DNA of 64,000 nucleotides, taken from contig JADJIA010000014.1 of assembly GCA_016707285.1 (NCBI GenBank), forward strand, positions 1-64,000. Direction: 5' to 3'. Below are positions 9,092 to 17,308 of the stretch, one piece after another; within the stretch, counting starts at the first letter, position 1, and the number at the start of each line of letters is the position of its first letter. Position numbers and translations under genes: made by a program. This DNA is from Ignavibacteriales bacterium (GTDB taxonomy: Bacteria > Bacteroidota > Ignavibacteria > Ignavibacteriales > Ignavibacteriaceae). The notes beneath the pieces are model-generated. The model ran no database searches. It was not told the origin of the DNA and saw only the letters and a list, made by a program, of their open reading frames with translations.

Positions 9092-9885
9092 TTATACCCC
9101 AAAACTTTGTAATCCGGGAAAATTACGCCCAAAAGTGCGATAATCAGATAAAAAGCGACCAACATCGAGATTGAATAGATCACATATTTGTTAATGTTAT
9201 CTGAATTGGAAATTTTCGCCATTCCAACTCCGGTAAGGTAACAGCTCCAAAGTTTAATTGGGTCGAGTATAGCAAGAACACTCTTAAGTGGCCCCGATTC
9301 ATATCCCAATAATGATGCAACTGAGGTATCAGCAATCATTTTTGACATGAGCATCGTGAGAATGGTGGTTATAACCATTCCTCCAAGCGGCACTAATGCG
9401 GGGAGAGCATAAGCAATCATCATCCCTTTATATGTTATCGGAGATTGTAAAAAGAGTTTGGCAAAAAGCAGATAAATCCCTGCCGCAATAAAAAACATTA
9501 TGAACCCACCGATGAAAATTGGCAGTCCGGTGAAAACATAACCAAGAGGTCCACTCATCATTTCTTTTTGAGTTTCCATCATATCTTCAACCTGTTTAAT
9601 TTCTTCGGCGCTTTTATTCTCTTTTTTCAACTGCTCAATGGTCTGAGCTTTTTGTTTTTCCCACATAGCACTTTTAACTTCGGGATCAACAAACTTTAGA
9701 AGTGTAAAAATGACTGCGCCGGCAAGCACAATCACAATCGGCAAAAGCCAATCGGTGGTTTTAAGTTCAAATTTTGCAATCGATCCAAAAATCGATGCCG
9801 GGTTTGTAACCACACCCACAATTTTGTCACTAAAAGAAAGTTCTTCCTGCAGGACTTCTTCTTCCTGATTGAATTCGTTTTCCAT
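9070..9885 (-). CDS. Yip1-domain membrane protein
   Basis: 271 aa. It has a short acidic N-terminus, then FSDKIVGVVTNPASIFGSIA, a start typical of bacterial Yip1-domain proteins, followed by about five membrane helices (WLLPIVIVLAGAVIFTLL, LPIFIGGFIMFFIAAGIYLL, MMIAYALPALVPLGGMVITT, YVIYSISMLVAFYLIIALLG). A charged coiled-coil-like stretch (KQKAQTIEQLKKENKSAEEI) lies between helices 1 and 2. Function in bacteria is unknown. First gene of a minus-strand operon with DUF2721 and aat; its end overlaps the next start by 22 bases. Confidence 0.75.
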   Translation of the reverse strand: MENEFNQEEEVLQEELSFSDKIVGVVTNPASIFGSIAKFELKTTDWLLPIVIVLAGAVIFTLLKFVDPEVKSAMWEKQKAQTIEQLKKENKSAEEIKQVEDMMETQKEMMSGPLGYVFTGLPIFIGGFIMFFIAAGIYLLFAKLFLQSPITYKGMMIAYALPALVPLGGMVITTILTMLMSKMIADTSVASLLGYESGPLKSVLAILDPIKLWSCYLTGVGMAKISNSDNINKYVIYSISMLVAFYLIIALLGVIFPDYKVLGYKWIRLHL

Positions 9886-10270
9886 GTTTATCTCTTTTTA
9901 TTTGATAATGATGATAATCTGTTAAAACCGGATACTAAAAATATGAAAATTGTTCGTAGGAGTAAATTATTTTATTTGGGTGGGTGGGGGAATTGGTTTT
10001 GTTTCTCTCAACGGGGTGTCTTCTGCAGACTGCTCCTGCGTCATTTCGTCTTGCAGACGGCAATCGGGGTGCTACTAATTTGTAATCCCGCAGGCGGGTT
10101 TATTGATTATGGGGGGCACATTTTTCTATGAACATGTCATTCGTCCAGGCGAATTTACCAATTTCAACATCTTTCTCTAACGGTTAATTGTGTTGCAGAT
10201 GGCAATCGGGACGATAACCACTCCTCACTCTTCCGCCTATAATTTGCGGGATACGCGTTCTATAAAGAAA
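9886..10270. repeat. Intergenic region with copies of a dispersed repeat element
   Basis: No gene is convincing here. The segment 10040-10260 carries a dispersed element. A CAGAYGGCAATCGGG core occurs at about 10053 and again at about 10195; the second copy continues ACGATAACCACTCCTCAC. Between them lies an ATTCGTCCAGGCGAAT imperfect palindrome at about 10140-10155. A near-identical arrangement lies inverted at 14820-14960, and shorter copies at 10963-11012 and 30589-30640. Confidence 0.6.
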
Positions 10271-10441
10271 TCAGTCTTTTTCTTCTTTGTTTAACCGACT
10301 TCGTTTTTGAGCTTGCTTGAGTTCATTAGTCTTTTCTGCCCAAAACTTTAACTCTTCTTCCAAAGTCAAACCTGCCAGTTTCTTTTGCAAAAGTTTAGCA
10401 CCTTTTCTTTTCATCTCAACGCAATCAAATGTTTTATTCAT
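10271..10441 (-). CDS. Small 56-aa protein paired with PIN toxin; candidate antitoxin
   Basis: Starts with the ATG complementary to 10439-10441, overlapping the end of the PIN gene by eight bases, and ends at the TGA at 10271-10273. The product begins MNKTFDCVEMKRKGAKLLQ, continues LAGLTLEEELKFWAEKTNEL and ends in a basic tail (KQAQKRSRLNKEEKD). Similar short DCVEMK...GLT.EEEL.FW proteins accompany PIN-domain genes in other Bacteroidota/Chlorobi and cyanobacterial genomes as I recall, so an antitoxin role is likely but inferred. The order, toxin first, is the reverse of classical vapBC. Confidence 0.65.
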   Translation of the reverse strand: MNKTFDCVEMKRKGAKLLQKKLAGLTLEEELKFWAEKTNELKQAQKRSRLNKEEKD

Positions 10442-10892
10442 ATCTGAGTACCTCCAATGGCGAATATATAGCTATGGGTTGATAACCATTAATTAAATTT
10501 ATAGAGTTATACAACGGAATTTTCTCAAAATGGACTATATGTTTGAAATTCCAACTCACAATTATAGGGCAATTATTAACTGTTGCAAGTGCAACATGCA
10601 AAGCATCATTAGAACTTTTTTTTGTTACAATATTTGCCTTTAAATAATATTCTCTCAATTGAATGGCATCTTCATTTACTTCAATAATCAGAGCTTGTTT
10701 ATAGATTTCATCAAAAAACTCTTTTACTTTATCAGGGGCAGCTAACAATTCTTCCTCAACAAGTGCAGAGATTACGAGATGGAATCGACCTTCAGCTACC
10801 TGGTCAAAAAATATTTTTGTTGCCGTTGCAAATTCTGAATCAAATATGCCTCCAATAATTGATGTGTCAACATACACTTTTATGGTCTTCAT
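10434..10892 (-). CDS. PIN-domain protein, VapC-like toxin
   Basis: 152 aa. PIN-fold ribonuclease signature: VYVDTSIIGG at the N-terminus (first acidic residue), VISALVEEELL (conserved Glu), KKSSNDALHVALATV (conserved Asp) and VSWNFKHIVH, where Asn replaces the usual fourth Asp, as is common in this subgroup. Such proteins cleave tRNA or mRNA in toxin-antitoxin systems. It is the first gene of a two-gene minus-strand unit with the 56-aa protein, surrounded by repeat-rich DNA, as expected for a mobile TA module. Family is firm; toxin activity is inferred. Confidence 0.85.
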   Translation of the reverse strand: MKTIKVYVDTSIIGGIFDSEFATATKIFFDQVAEGRFHLVISALVEEELLAAPDKVKEFFDEIYKQALIIEVNEDAIQLREYYLKANIVTKKSSNDALHVALATVNNCPIIVSWNFKHIVHFEKIPLYNSINLINGYQPIAIYSPLEVLRYE

Positions 10893-11496
10893 AAATATCC
10901 AAGTTTGATAAATTAATTTACTGAATTTTAATCTATAATTAAAATTCGAGGCATAATCCCTAACGCCATTTCATTTTGCAGACGGCAATCGGGACGATTA
11001 CCACTCCTCACACTACGCTTAAAATCGGGAATAAATTTCCCAATGAATCGAGACAATTCGTTTAGTATTAAGAATTGTAAAATGACCAATATCTATTTAG
11101 GGATAGATTAACTTCTGCTTCTCAATAATGATACCTGAACTGAAGGAAGTTTACCTTGGTTTGTGAAACGAGATAAACGAGGCGGTGTTTTTGAGTTATT
11201 CTTCTTAACCAGATACCGGGTCCTAAATATTTAAGCAGTCAGGCTTTCCGAAAATAATCTTGTTCTGAATAAATTTTATATTACTTTATCAAGTTGCCCT
11301 CGGGCAGCTTTTATAGTTTCACTGAAGGAACGATATGGAGGTATAAAATTTCGTTGTTAAAATTGTATAGGACTTAAAAAGGGTACTAAATTTTTGACTC
11401 AGATAGATATATTATAACACAATTTATTTTAATTATAAATTGGAAAATTAAGTCCAATATTATGGACTTAACCAATCTTAATTAAGGAAAATAGCA
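10893..11496. other. Long intergenic region: dispersed repeat and a terminator-like duplicate
   Basis: A copy of the dispersed CAGACGGCAATCGGGACGAT element lies at 10963-11012. At 11291-11310 AAGTTGCC and GGCAGCTT form a hairpin around CTCG. The roughly 60 bases 11249-11312 closely match 12428-12491 behind the following T9SS gene, suggesting that an older copy of that gene's 3' end was left here. No ORF with recognisable content was found. The start of the next gene has AAGGA about ten bases upstream. Confidence 0.5.
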
Positions 11497-12374
11497 ATGA
11501 AAATCTTAAGTGGAATAGTTTATTTATTTCTATTTTCGAGTTGCACATTTGCGCAACTTGATACGACTGATTACTTCCCAATGCATGTGGGTGACAGGTG
11601 GCAATATTCCTTTCTTGGAACGGACGGCTATGCTATCCATATAACAGGCGATACGATAATGCCAAATGGCAACAGATATTTTATTCGTGAAGTCCGATAC
11701 GATCCAAATATTCCTGATGATGATCCATGGTATCTGCGTAAACGGGACGATGGTGTGGTGGTAAGATACAATCGGTGGATTGATAAGGAGTATGAGTGGC
11801 TTAACCTCAAGGCGCAAAAAGGCGAAATCTGGTTTTTTCTCCCATCAGATTCTACTTCGGGATTTTGGGGTTTAAAAGATACCGGTTCATATTTTAGCTC
11901 TCTTGCAGGTTCCATTCTCAAATACAAACTTTTTGATTGTGTTTCGATGCCGGATACAATATGGTGTTCGGACTTCCCTGACACCGAACCACCAACTCTA
12001 ACTCAGGGACTTGGTATAACTGGTACATTTTTTTCAAGTTGTTATGGTGCGATAATAAACGGTGTAACCTACGGTACAGTGTCGGTCGAAGATGAAACCG
12101 AAATTCTCCCTGAACATTTCTCCCTGTCCCAAAACTACCCCAATCCTTTTAACCCGAGACAGTAATCCGTTTCACTTTACCCGCTGCAGGATACACAAAG
12201 GGAGTTGTCTATGATGCTTTGGGTAAGGAAGTGACAACTCTGTTAAATGGTGATATGTCAGCCGGGAATCATGAAGTCAGGTTTAATGCAAAAGATCTCT
12301 CGTCAGGAGTTTATTTTTTCAGACTCGAATCAGGCAATTACTCCTCGGCTATCAAGATGGTGGTGGGGAAGTAA
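11497..12374 (+). CDS. Secreted protein with T9SS sorting domain, unknown function (one frameshift)
   Basis: Frame-corrected length about 292 aa. Signal peptide MKILSGIVYLFLFSSCTFAQ, then a beta-rich domain starting YFPMHVGDRWQYSF, a module found at the start of many secreted Ignavibacteria proteins. A type-A T9SS sorting domain follows: SLSQNYPNPFNP, then after the frame change TVIRFTLPAAG, LGKEVTTLLNGDMSAG, LSSGVYFFRLESG and IKMVVGK. One base is missing near 12157 (CCGAGACAGTA, where an NPST codon is expected), so the uninterrupted frame stops early at 12165. Exported and anchored or released at the cell surface; substrate unknown. A terminator follows at 12468. Confidence 0.75.
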
Positions 12375-12467
12375 GTACCTGAGTACTTTGGAATCGCCAA
12401 GTACAAGGACTGAACTCCAGAATTTCTGAAAATAATCCAGTTCTGAATAAATATTATCTTACTTTAT

Positions 12468-12492
12468 AAAGCTGCCCTCGGGCAGCTTTTTT
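12468..12492 (+). terminator. Intrinsic terminator
   Basis: AAAGCTGCC (12468-12476) pairs with GGCAGCTTT (12481-12489) around CTCG, followed by a T-run to 12492. It ends the preceding T9SS gene; a near-identical block is at 11291-11310. Confidence 0.8.
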
Positions 12493-12773
12493 CTATTGTA
12501 GCCGATACTTATAAAAAATTCGTAACCCAATAGATATTCGTTAAATAAAAAATTCATCGAGGAAAAGAGGGGTTTTGTCGAAAAAACAATCGATTATTGT
12601 TCAATTCGAAAAGATTTGTTGAATATATCACTGAATTGAGATTTTGAAATAGTGTAATTTTCAGTTCTTGACGAAAGAATTTTTTTAAGCGATTAAACCA
12701 GGGTTAACAATCCGTTGTCGAACAATATGGAATACAATTTATATTTTTTTCACAATTTAATCAAGGAGGCCAA
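12493..12773 (+). other. Intergenic upstream region with strong ribosome-binding site
   Basis: AT-rich spacer between the terminator at 12492 and the next T9SS gene. No ORF is seen. It ends in an unusually good Shine-Dalgarno sequence, AAGGAGG at 12763-12769, four bases before the ATG at 12774; most genes in this window have weaker sites. A promoter is expected here but none is clear. Confidence 0.45.
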
Positions 12774-14633
12774 ATGAGGCAGAAATTCTCATTTATGCTA
12801 CTTGTAATCTTCATGATGACAACACTTTCGGTGTTCGCTCAGCTTCAGCCACCAACTGATCTGATAGCCACTGAAGGCAGTACTTTCCATGGAAAATATG
12901 TCAAGCTCGAATGGACATATGCAGTCCCATCTCCAATGTCATTTATCCGTTTTAAGGTGTTTAAAAAACATGCCGACAGCACAGGATTTATTCTTGCTGC
13001 TTCAAATATCAGGGATAAAAGATTTAATGACATGAGAGTCGTGCCCGGAGCAACCTATCAATATTTCGTTGTTGCTTACAGCAACGGAGTTACAAGTGAT
13101 CCTTCAAACACTGTTGAAATCACACTGACTCCGCCTCCACCACCGCCTGTTTATGCAAAAATCACCGGAACTGTAGTTGATGCAGCAGGACAACCATTAA
13201 AAGATGTATTTGTTAAAGCATTTTCACAGACTTCTCCGTATGTAAGATCCGCAAAAACAAATGCAGCCGGTTTCTTTTCAATAACAGTTCAAACGGGTAC
13301 CTATTTTGTTCAAACGAGCAAATTTGGCTACTTCTTCGAATATTATGACAATGTAACATCTCTCGCAGCAGCCACACCTGTAGTTGTTAACGAAGGAGAT
13401 TCACTCTCATTGGCAATTGATCTCGCCACATTTGTTCCACCTGCAAGTTTTACACTTACCGGAAATGTTACCAACGATCTTGGTGCAGCTCAAAGAGCCG
13501 AGATATTCGTTTATAAAGTAAGGGCTAACAACTACCACTATATGGTAAAAAGAACCCATACTGACAGTCTTGGCAACTACAGCGTAAATGTTAAAGAAAA
13601 TGACACTGTGATTGTTTATGCAAGAGTTCCCGGATTTGCCTACTTCCCTGAATTTTACAATAACAAAAGAGTTATTGCTGATGCAGACAAAGTAGCAATC
13701 ACAGGAAATGTTACAGGAATCGATTTTGTTATGGATCCTCTTCCTGTTTATGCAAATGGTATAAGTGGAGTTGTTGCCGACACACTTGGTGCTCCTGTTA
13801 TGGGATATGTATCAGCTTTCAGAGTTGAAGGTACCTCATTTGGGCAAAAATGTTATGCGGTTCACACCGATTCACTTGGTGTATATTCATTTGCAAACTT
13901 GAATCCCGGTGAATATATCCTTTTTGTAAAACCACAAGGTAATTTCAAACCAACATATTTCCGTTATGATGGAGCTCAGGCTCAAAGAAGAAGAGATGCA
14001 GATTCAGTGGTTGTTGATGAAACAAGTTTGATCAACGGAATCAATTTTACAGTGATTGCAAGACCTGACAGTGGTTGGGGTTGGATCTCGGGTAAAGTTG
14101 TTGCCGGTATTGGTGAAGCTGCTTCAGGATCATTTGTTTATGCAGTTGATGACATGAATGAAGTTGTTGCCTTTGCAATGACTGATAAAAACGGCAATTT
14201 TGTTCTTGATGGAGTTGCTCCCGGTGAATACACAGTTGTTCCCGATAGAGCTGATTACATGAATGCAGTTGTTGCAAATGCAGTTGTTAGCACAAATAAC
14301 TTTAATCCTTTTGTGAATGTCAGACTCGAAAACGATGCACCATCCGATGCAAAAGATGCCTCTGTGGTTACTAACTACCAGCTTTCACAGAACTTCCCAA
14401 ATCCATTTAATCCGTCAACAACCATCCGCTACAGCATTCCTGAAGCAGGTGTTGTTACCGTTAAAGTATTCAACATTCTTGGAAAAGAAGTTGCAACTTT
14501 AGTAAATGGTTACCATCAGGCAGGATCGTTTAATGTATCATTTGATGCTTCGAACCTTTCAAGCGGTGTTTATCTTTATCAGATAGAAGCCGGCAGTTTC
14601 AAAGCAACAAAGAAGTTGACGCTTATTAAGTAG
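12774..14633 (+). CDS. Secreted multidomain protein with carboxypeptidase-regulatory-like repeats and T9SS sorting domain
   Basis: 619 aa. Signal peptide ending VFAQ at about residue 23. A fibronectin-III-like domain follows (PPTDLIATEG to VTSDPSNTVEITL, about 24-115), then a poly-Pro linker (PPPPPPVYAK). Next come four consecutive CarboxypepD_reg/Cna-B-like domains of 85-100 residues, each opening with a G.V.D..G.P pattern: ITGTVVDAAGQPLKDVFV, LTGNVTNDLGAAQRAEIF, ISGVVADTLGAPVMGYVS and ISGKVVAGIGEAASGSFV. The last segment is a type-A T9SS domain (NFPNPFNPSTTIRYS ... KKLTLIK). It has no enzyme domain, so a surface adhesin or structural role is inferred. A good ribosome-binding site precedes it and a terminator follows. 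Confidence 0.85.
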   Translation: MRQKFSFMLLVIFMMTTLSVFAQLQPPTDLIATEGSTFHGKYVKLEWTYAVPSPMSFIRFKVFKKHADSTGFILAASNIRDKRFNDMRVVPGATYQYFVVAYSNGVTSDPSNTVEITLTPPPPPPVYAKITGTVVDAAGQPLKDVFVKAFSQTSPYVRSAKTNAAGFFSITVQTGTYFVQTSKFGYFFEYYDNVTSLAAATPVVVNEGDSLSLAIDLATFVPPASFTLTGNVTNDLGAAQRAEIFVYKVRANNYHYMVKRTHTDSLGNYSVNVKENDTVIVYARVPGFAYFPEFYNNKRVIADADKVAITGNVTGIDFVMDPLPVYANGISGVVADTLGAPVMGYVSAFRVEGTSFGQKCYAVHTDSLGVYSFANLNPGEYILFVKPQGNFKPTYFRYDGAQAQRRRDADSVVVDETSLINGINFTVIARPDSGWGWISGKVVAGIGEAASGSFVYAVDDMNEVVAFAMTDKNGNFVLDGVAPGEYTVVPDRADYMNAVVANAVVSTNNFNPFVNVRLENDAPSDAKDASVVTNYQLSQNFPNPFNPSTTIRYSIPEAGVVTVKVFNILGKEVATLVNGYHQAGSFNVSFDASNLSSGVYLYQIEAGSFKATKKLTLIK

Positions 14634-14635
14634 TA

Positions 14636-14680
14636 CTTGAGAGACTCGAGAAACTCGAGTGAATTGAGAGACTTCTGATA
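14636..14680. repeat. Degenerate CTCGAG-type direct repeat after the gene end
   Basis: Short imperfect repeats of the type GAGACTCGAG/AACTCGAGTGAATTGAGAG start two bases after the stop codon. Related word-like strings occur after trpB (23106-23130) and at 45550-45590. Confidence 0.5.
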
Positions 14681-14690
14681 GAATTAATCA

Positions 14691-14737
14691 GGGTAACTGA
14701 GGTTTGGCAATGCCAACTGAAGTTACCCTTTTTTTAT
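14691..14737 (+). terminator. Intrinsic terminator
   Basis: GGGTAACT (14691-14698) pairs with AGTTACCC (14721-14728), with an inner TTGGCA/TGCCAA hairpin, followed by seven or more T. It ends the 12774-14633 gene. Confidence 0.8.
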
Positions 14738-14739
14738 AG

Positions 14740-15037
14740 TCACAGAGTCACAGAGTCACGAAGTCACGGATTTTTAATAGAACGCGGATGAAGCGTATTA
14801 GGCGGATAAACGCGGATTTTAACCGTAAGGGTGAGGAGTGGTAATTGTCTCGATTGCCGTCTGCAAAATGAATAGTGTAAAAGAAAGATGTGATATTGAT
14901 GAATTCGCCTGGGCGAATGGCATGTTCGTAGAAAAATGTAAACCCCAAAAAAACTAAACCCGCCTTGGCGGTGTGGCATGCTCGTAGCTTCTATCAAAAA
15001 TCCCATGATTTTTCATTAAGTTGAATAACCAAAAAAT
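14740..15037. repeat. Repeat-rich intergenic region with the longest copy of the dispersed element
   Basis: The region starts with a 9-base tandem repeat (CACAGAGT units, 14741-14768), then ACGGATT/GCGGATT words. From about 14829 to 14990 lies a dispersed element: GTGAGGAGTGGTAAT, CGATTGCCGTCTGC, the perfect palindrome ATTCGCC-TG-GGCGAAT (14903-14918), then GGCATGTTCGTAGAAAAATGT and a CCGCC..GGCGG hairpin. The same order occurs inverted at 10070-10235. No gene. Confidence 0.65.
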
Positions 15038-16873
15038 ATGATGTTTAAAAATGAAATTGATCATTCTGAAATGAGAATCACAACAAAGCCCATTTTGTAC
15101 TCACTCCTTCTCTTTCTCTTAATGAGCATTCCCGGCTACTCAACAATCCGTTATGTCAAAGCAGGAAATATTACTCCGGTCCCTCCATACCTAACTTGGG
15201 CAACTGCCTCGGATTCAATCCAAAAGGTTGTTGATATTTGTCTAAGTGGAGATACCATACTGATAGGTACCGGTGTATATCCACAAATTGTTAATTCCGA
15301 TCATTTTGGAAGAGACCTCACCATTTTTGGTGTTGATGTTGACAGTTGTATCATTGATGTTTCGGGATTTCCACTTGAACCTTTGTTAAAAGTTTTCACT
15401 TTCATAGATAATTTAGATATTGAAAACCTGACATTTAAAACACGATCAGGTACAACCCACCATATCGCCATCTATACATTGGGATCAACTTTCAATCATA
15501 ATACAGTTAATATCAAAAATGTTAATTTTTTTGGGATTTTTAGAGAGGCAATAGCATTATTGAACACTTCTGGTTCTGTAGAGAATTGTTATTTTTATGC
15601 TAGTAGTGGTGCAATCGTTGGTCCCGAATATACCAATTCACAACCTATGTTAATCTCCAACAATCTTTTTACAAGAGTAACTGTTGGAGTTCAAGCTGAC
15701 TATTCAAACATAATTGGTAATACATTTATTGATATGTTTGCTTATGCAGTAAGTTTTAATACTTTATTTGGTTGGTTTAATAATGTAAAGAACAATTTTA
15801 TGCATGGTCGTAGTTACGATGTCGGTGTAAATCAGGTACCGAATTCAATTGAGAATAATATTATAATTAACTTTGCACGGGGTATCGCCATGCTACCCGG
15901 AACACGCGTGGTTAACAATATTATAATGGACTCAAGAGAAACAGCGATTTATACGCGATATGCTCTCGATACAGCAGTTATCAACTACAACAGTTTTTAC
16001 AACAACGGATCGCTTACCATCAATACAGCACTCTATGACCCCGACACTACAATATATTACACAAGTGACCCAATGTTCGAAAATCAAGACAGCAACAACT
16101 ATCTGCTTCAGATGTTTTCACCTTTGATAGATGCCGGTGACCCAAACATTCTTGATGTGGACGGTTCAAGGAGTGATGTTGGTTTATATGGAGGACCTTA
16201 CGGACACAGTTATGAATATAAAGATTTACCTCCCAAAAAACCAAAGTTTACTCTTGCGACCTCACCCCCGACCCCTCTCCTAAAAGGCGAGGGGAGCACA
16301 AATAGAGTCGTAGAACTTCATTGGCAGGGAGGTACAGAAGCTGACTTTAATTCATTTTCACTTTACAGAAGTAGAGACCCTCAGTTTATCCCAAGTGATA
16401 ACAACAAAATATATTCAGGTATTGATACACTTTTCACAGATTCACTTACAGACCCGACAGGTAGTTACAGTTATAAACTGACTGCAAAAGACAATCAAGG
16501 GAATGTCAGTAAACTTGACAGTGTAACAGTTGTATTTACGGGAATTTCTGCTGAAGAAGAAAGCCCAACCCCTGAAAGGATATATCTTTACCAAAACTAC
16601 CCAAACCCGTTTAACCCTTCAACAAAGATAAAATTCTCTTTAACAGAAGAATCTGAGGTAATTCTACGAGTATATGATGTAAATGGTGCATTAGTCACCA
16701 TGCTCCAAAACGGGTGGCTTCCTGCAGGAGAGTATGAAAGGGAATTTTCGCCCGCAACAATTGGAACGATAAAAGATATTGCATCAGGTGTATATTTTTA
16801 TAATTTGTTGGTTAGGGACAGAAATTTGATCCCGTTATTCGTCAAAACCGAAAAAATGTTATTCATCAAATAA
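15038..16873 (+). CDS. Secreted parallel beta-helix protein with T9SS sorting domain
   Basis: 611 aa. The signal anchor ends near SIPGYSTIRYVKAG; an alternative ATG at 15071 (MRITTKPILY) would give a more usual signal peptide. Residues about 45-390 are a DUF1565/right-handed beta-helix region with NN- and hydrophobic-ladder repeats (SGDTILIGTGVYPQIV, VENCYFYASSGAIV, IENNIIINFARGIAM, VVNNIIMDSRETAIY). A short linker of repeat-derived sequence (TSPPTPLLKGEGS) follows, then an FnIII-like domain (VVELHWQGGTEADFNSF ... YSYKLTAKDNQGNVS) and a type-A T9SS domain (NYPNPFNPSTKIKFSL ... KTEKMLFIK). The C-terminal half is about 85 percent identical by eye to the broken gene at 37766-39646. Likely cell-surface polysaccharide binding or lyase; activity unproven. 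Confidence 0.85.
   Translation: MMFKNEIDHSEMRITTKPILYSLLLFLLMSIPGYSTIRYVKAGNITPVPPYLTWATASDSIQKVVDICLSGDTILIGTGVYPQIVNSDHFGRDLTIFGVDVDSCIIDVSGFPLEPLLKVFTFIDNLDIENLTFKTRSGTTHHIAIYTLGSTFNHNTVNIKNVNFFGIFREAIALLNTSGSVENCYFYASSGAIVGPEYTNSQPMLISNNLFTRVTVGVQADYSNIIGNTFIDMFAYAVSFNTLFGWFNNVKNNFMHGRSYDVGVNQVPNSIENNIIINFARGIAMLPGTRVVNNIIMDSRETAIYTRYALDTAVINYNSFYNNGSLTINTALYDPDTTIYYTSDPMFENQDSNNYLLQMFSPLIDAGDPNILDVDGSRSDVGLYGGPYGHSYEYKDLPPKKPKFTLATSPPTPLLKGEGSTNRVVELHWQGGTEADFNSFSLYRSRDPQFIPSDNNKIYSGIDTLFTDSLTDPTGSYSYKLTAKDNQGNVSKLDSVTVVFTGISAEEESPTPERIYLYQNYPNPFNPSTKIKFSLTEESEVILRVYDVNGALVTMLQNGWLPAGEYEREFSPATIGTIKDIASGVYFYNLLVRDRNLIPLFVKTEKMLFIK
16259..16296 (+). repeat. Palindromic LTPNPSPKERG-type repeat inside coding sequence
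   Basis: CCCCTCTCC and GGCGAGGGG form an imperfect inverted repeat inside the 15038-16873 gene, at the beta-helix/FnIII linker. It is read in frame as PPTPLLKGEG. The paralogue at 39033-39070 has a perfect version (CCCCTCTCC/GGAGAGGGG). Sequences of this type are widespread interspersed repeats in many bacteria. Confidence 0.6.
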
Positions 16874-17120
16874 AATCAACTATTTCACTTTAAAGATAAA
16901 AACAAACAATAAAATGGTCTTTTTCCCCTTTTGCCCGAGATTAAAATGGGGAGAACCTATTTATCACATGATCTGGTCAGGAGACACCACAGCAATAAAC
17001 CTGTTTCTAAAAGCTGTCATCAGAAATGTTGGCAGTTTTTTTTTATTTGAAAATATCATCCCCCAAGGTCAAATAATTTTCCTCTTGTATTGAATTGAAA
17101 AATAAAACTATCTTGGAATC
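16874..17120 (+). other. Intergenic region upstream of the trp leader
   Basis: It contains a weak terminator-like hairpin (CTGTCA/TGGCAG followed by nine T, about 17013-17045) that could end the beta-helix gene transcript. The rest is AT-rich and should hold the trp promoter; no consensus is clear enough to call. Confidence 0.4.
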
Positions 17121-17204
17121 ATGAATTTGAAAAGTACATACAAGAAGTTATCCATAAACACGATCCCCGCCCGGGCAAATTGGTGGTGGCACTCCCCCCA
17201 ATGA
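17121..17204 (+). CDS. trpL: trp operon leader peptide with three consecutive Trp codons
   Basis: A 27-codon ORF: ATG at 17121-17123, TGA at 17202-17204. It starts MNLKSTYKKL and ends ANWWWHSPQ. Trp codons 21-23 are TGG TGG TGG at 17181-17189. It lies 105 bases before trpE and 41 bases before an intrinsic terminator. This is the layout of a transcription-attenuation leader: ribosome stalling at Trp codons when charged tRNA-Trp is scarce would allow read-through. The chance of three tandem Trp codons in a short ORF exactly here is small. The ribosome-binding site is weak (TTGGA). Translation is not proven. Confidence 0.8.
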   Translation: MNLKSTYKKLSINTIPARANWWWHSPQ

Positions 17205-17279
17205 GAACCCGGTGATATGTCCTTTTAAAGAGTTTTATACAACTAAAAGCCCTTCTTTCACCGAGAAGGGCTTTTTTTA
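17171..17279 (+). promoter_or_regulatory. trp attenuator: competing hairpins and intrinsic terminator
   Basis: Three mutually exclusive pairings are visible. (1:2) CCGGG 17171-17175, just before the Trp codons, with CCCGG 17208-17212. (2:3) CGGTGA 17210-17215 with TCACCG 17258-17263, possibly extended by AAAGA 17227-17231 with TCTTT 17254-17258. (3:4) terminator AAAAGCCCTTCT 17245-17256 with AGAAGGGCTTTT 17264-17275, followed by T to 17278. A ribosome stalled on codons 21-23 would cover region 1 and free region 2, fitting classical attenuation. The 2:3 stem is short and needs folding calculations. Confidence 0.7.
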
Positions 17280-17308
17280 TGTGCACACAATCAAAAAATG
17301 AGTAATAA

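Noticed and set aside
9943..10131. Plus-strand ORF of 62 codons
   Set aside because: It coincides with the dispersed repeat element, has low-complexity Trp/Gly/Phe content and no homologue-like motif.
14748..15006. Minus-strand ORFs of 66 and 80 codons after the 12774 gene
   Set aside because: They are translations of the repeat element and tandem CACAGAGT words, not genes.
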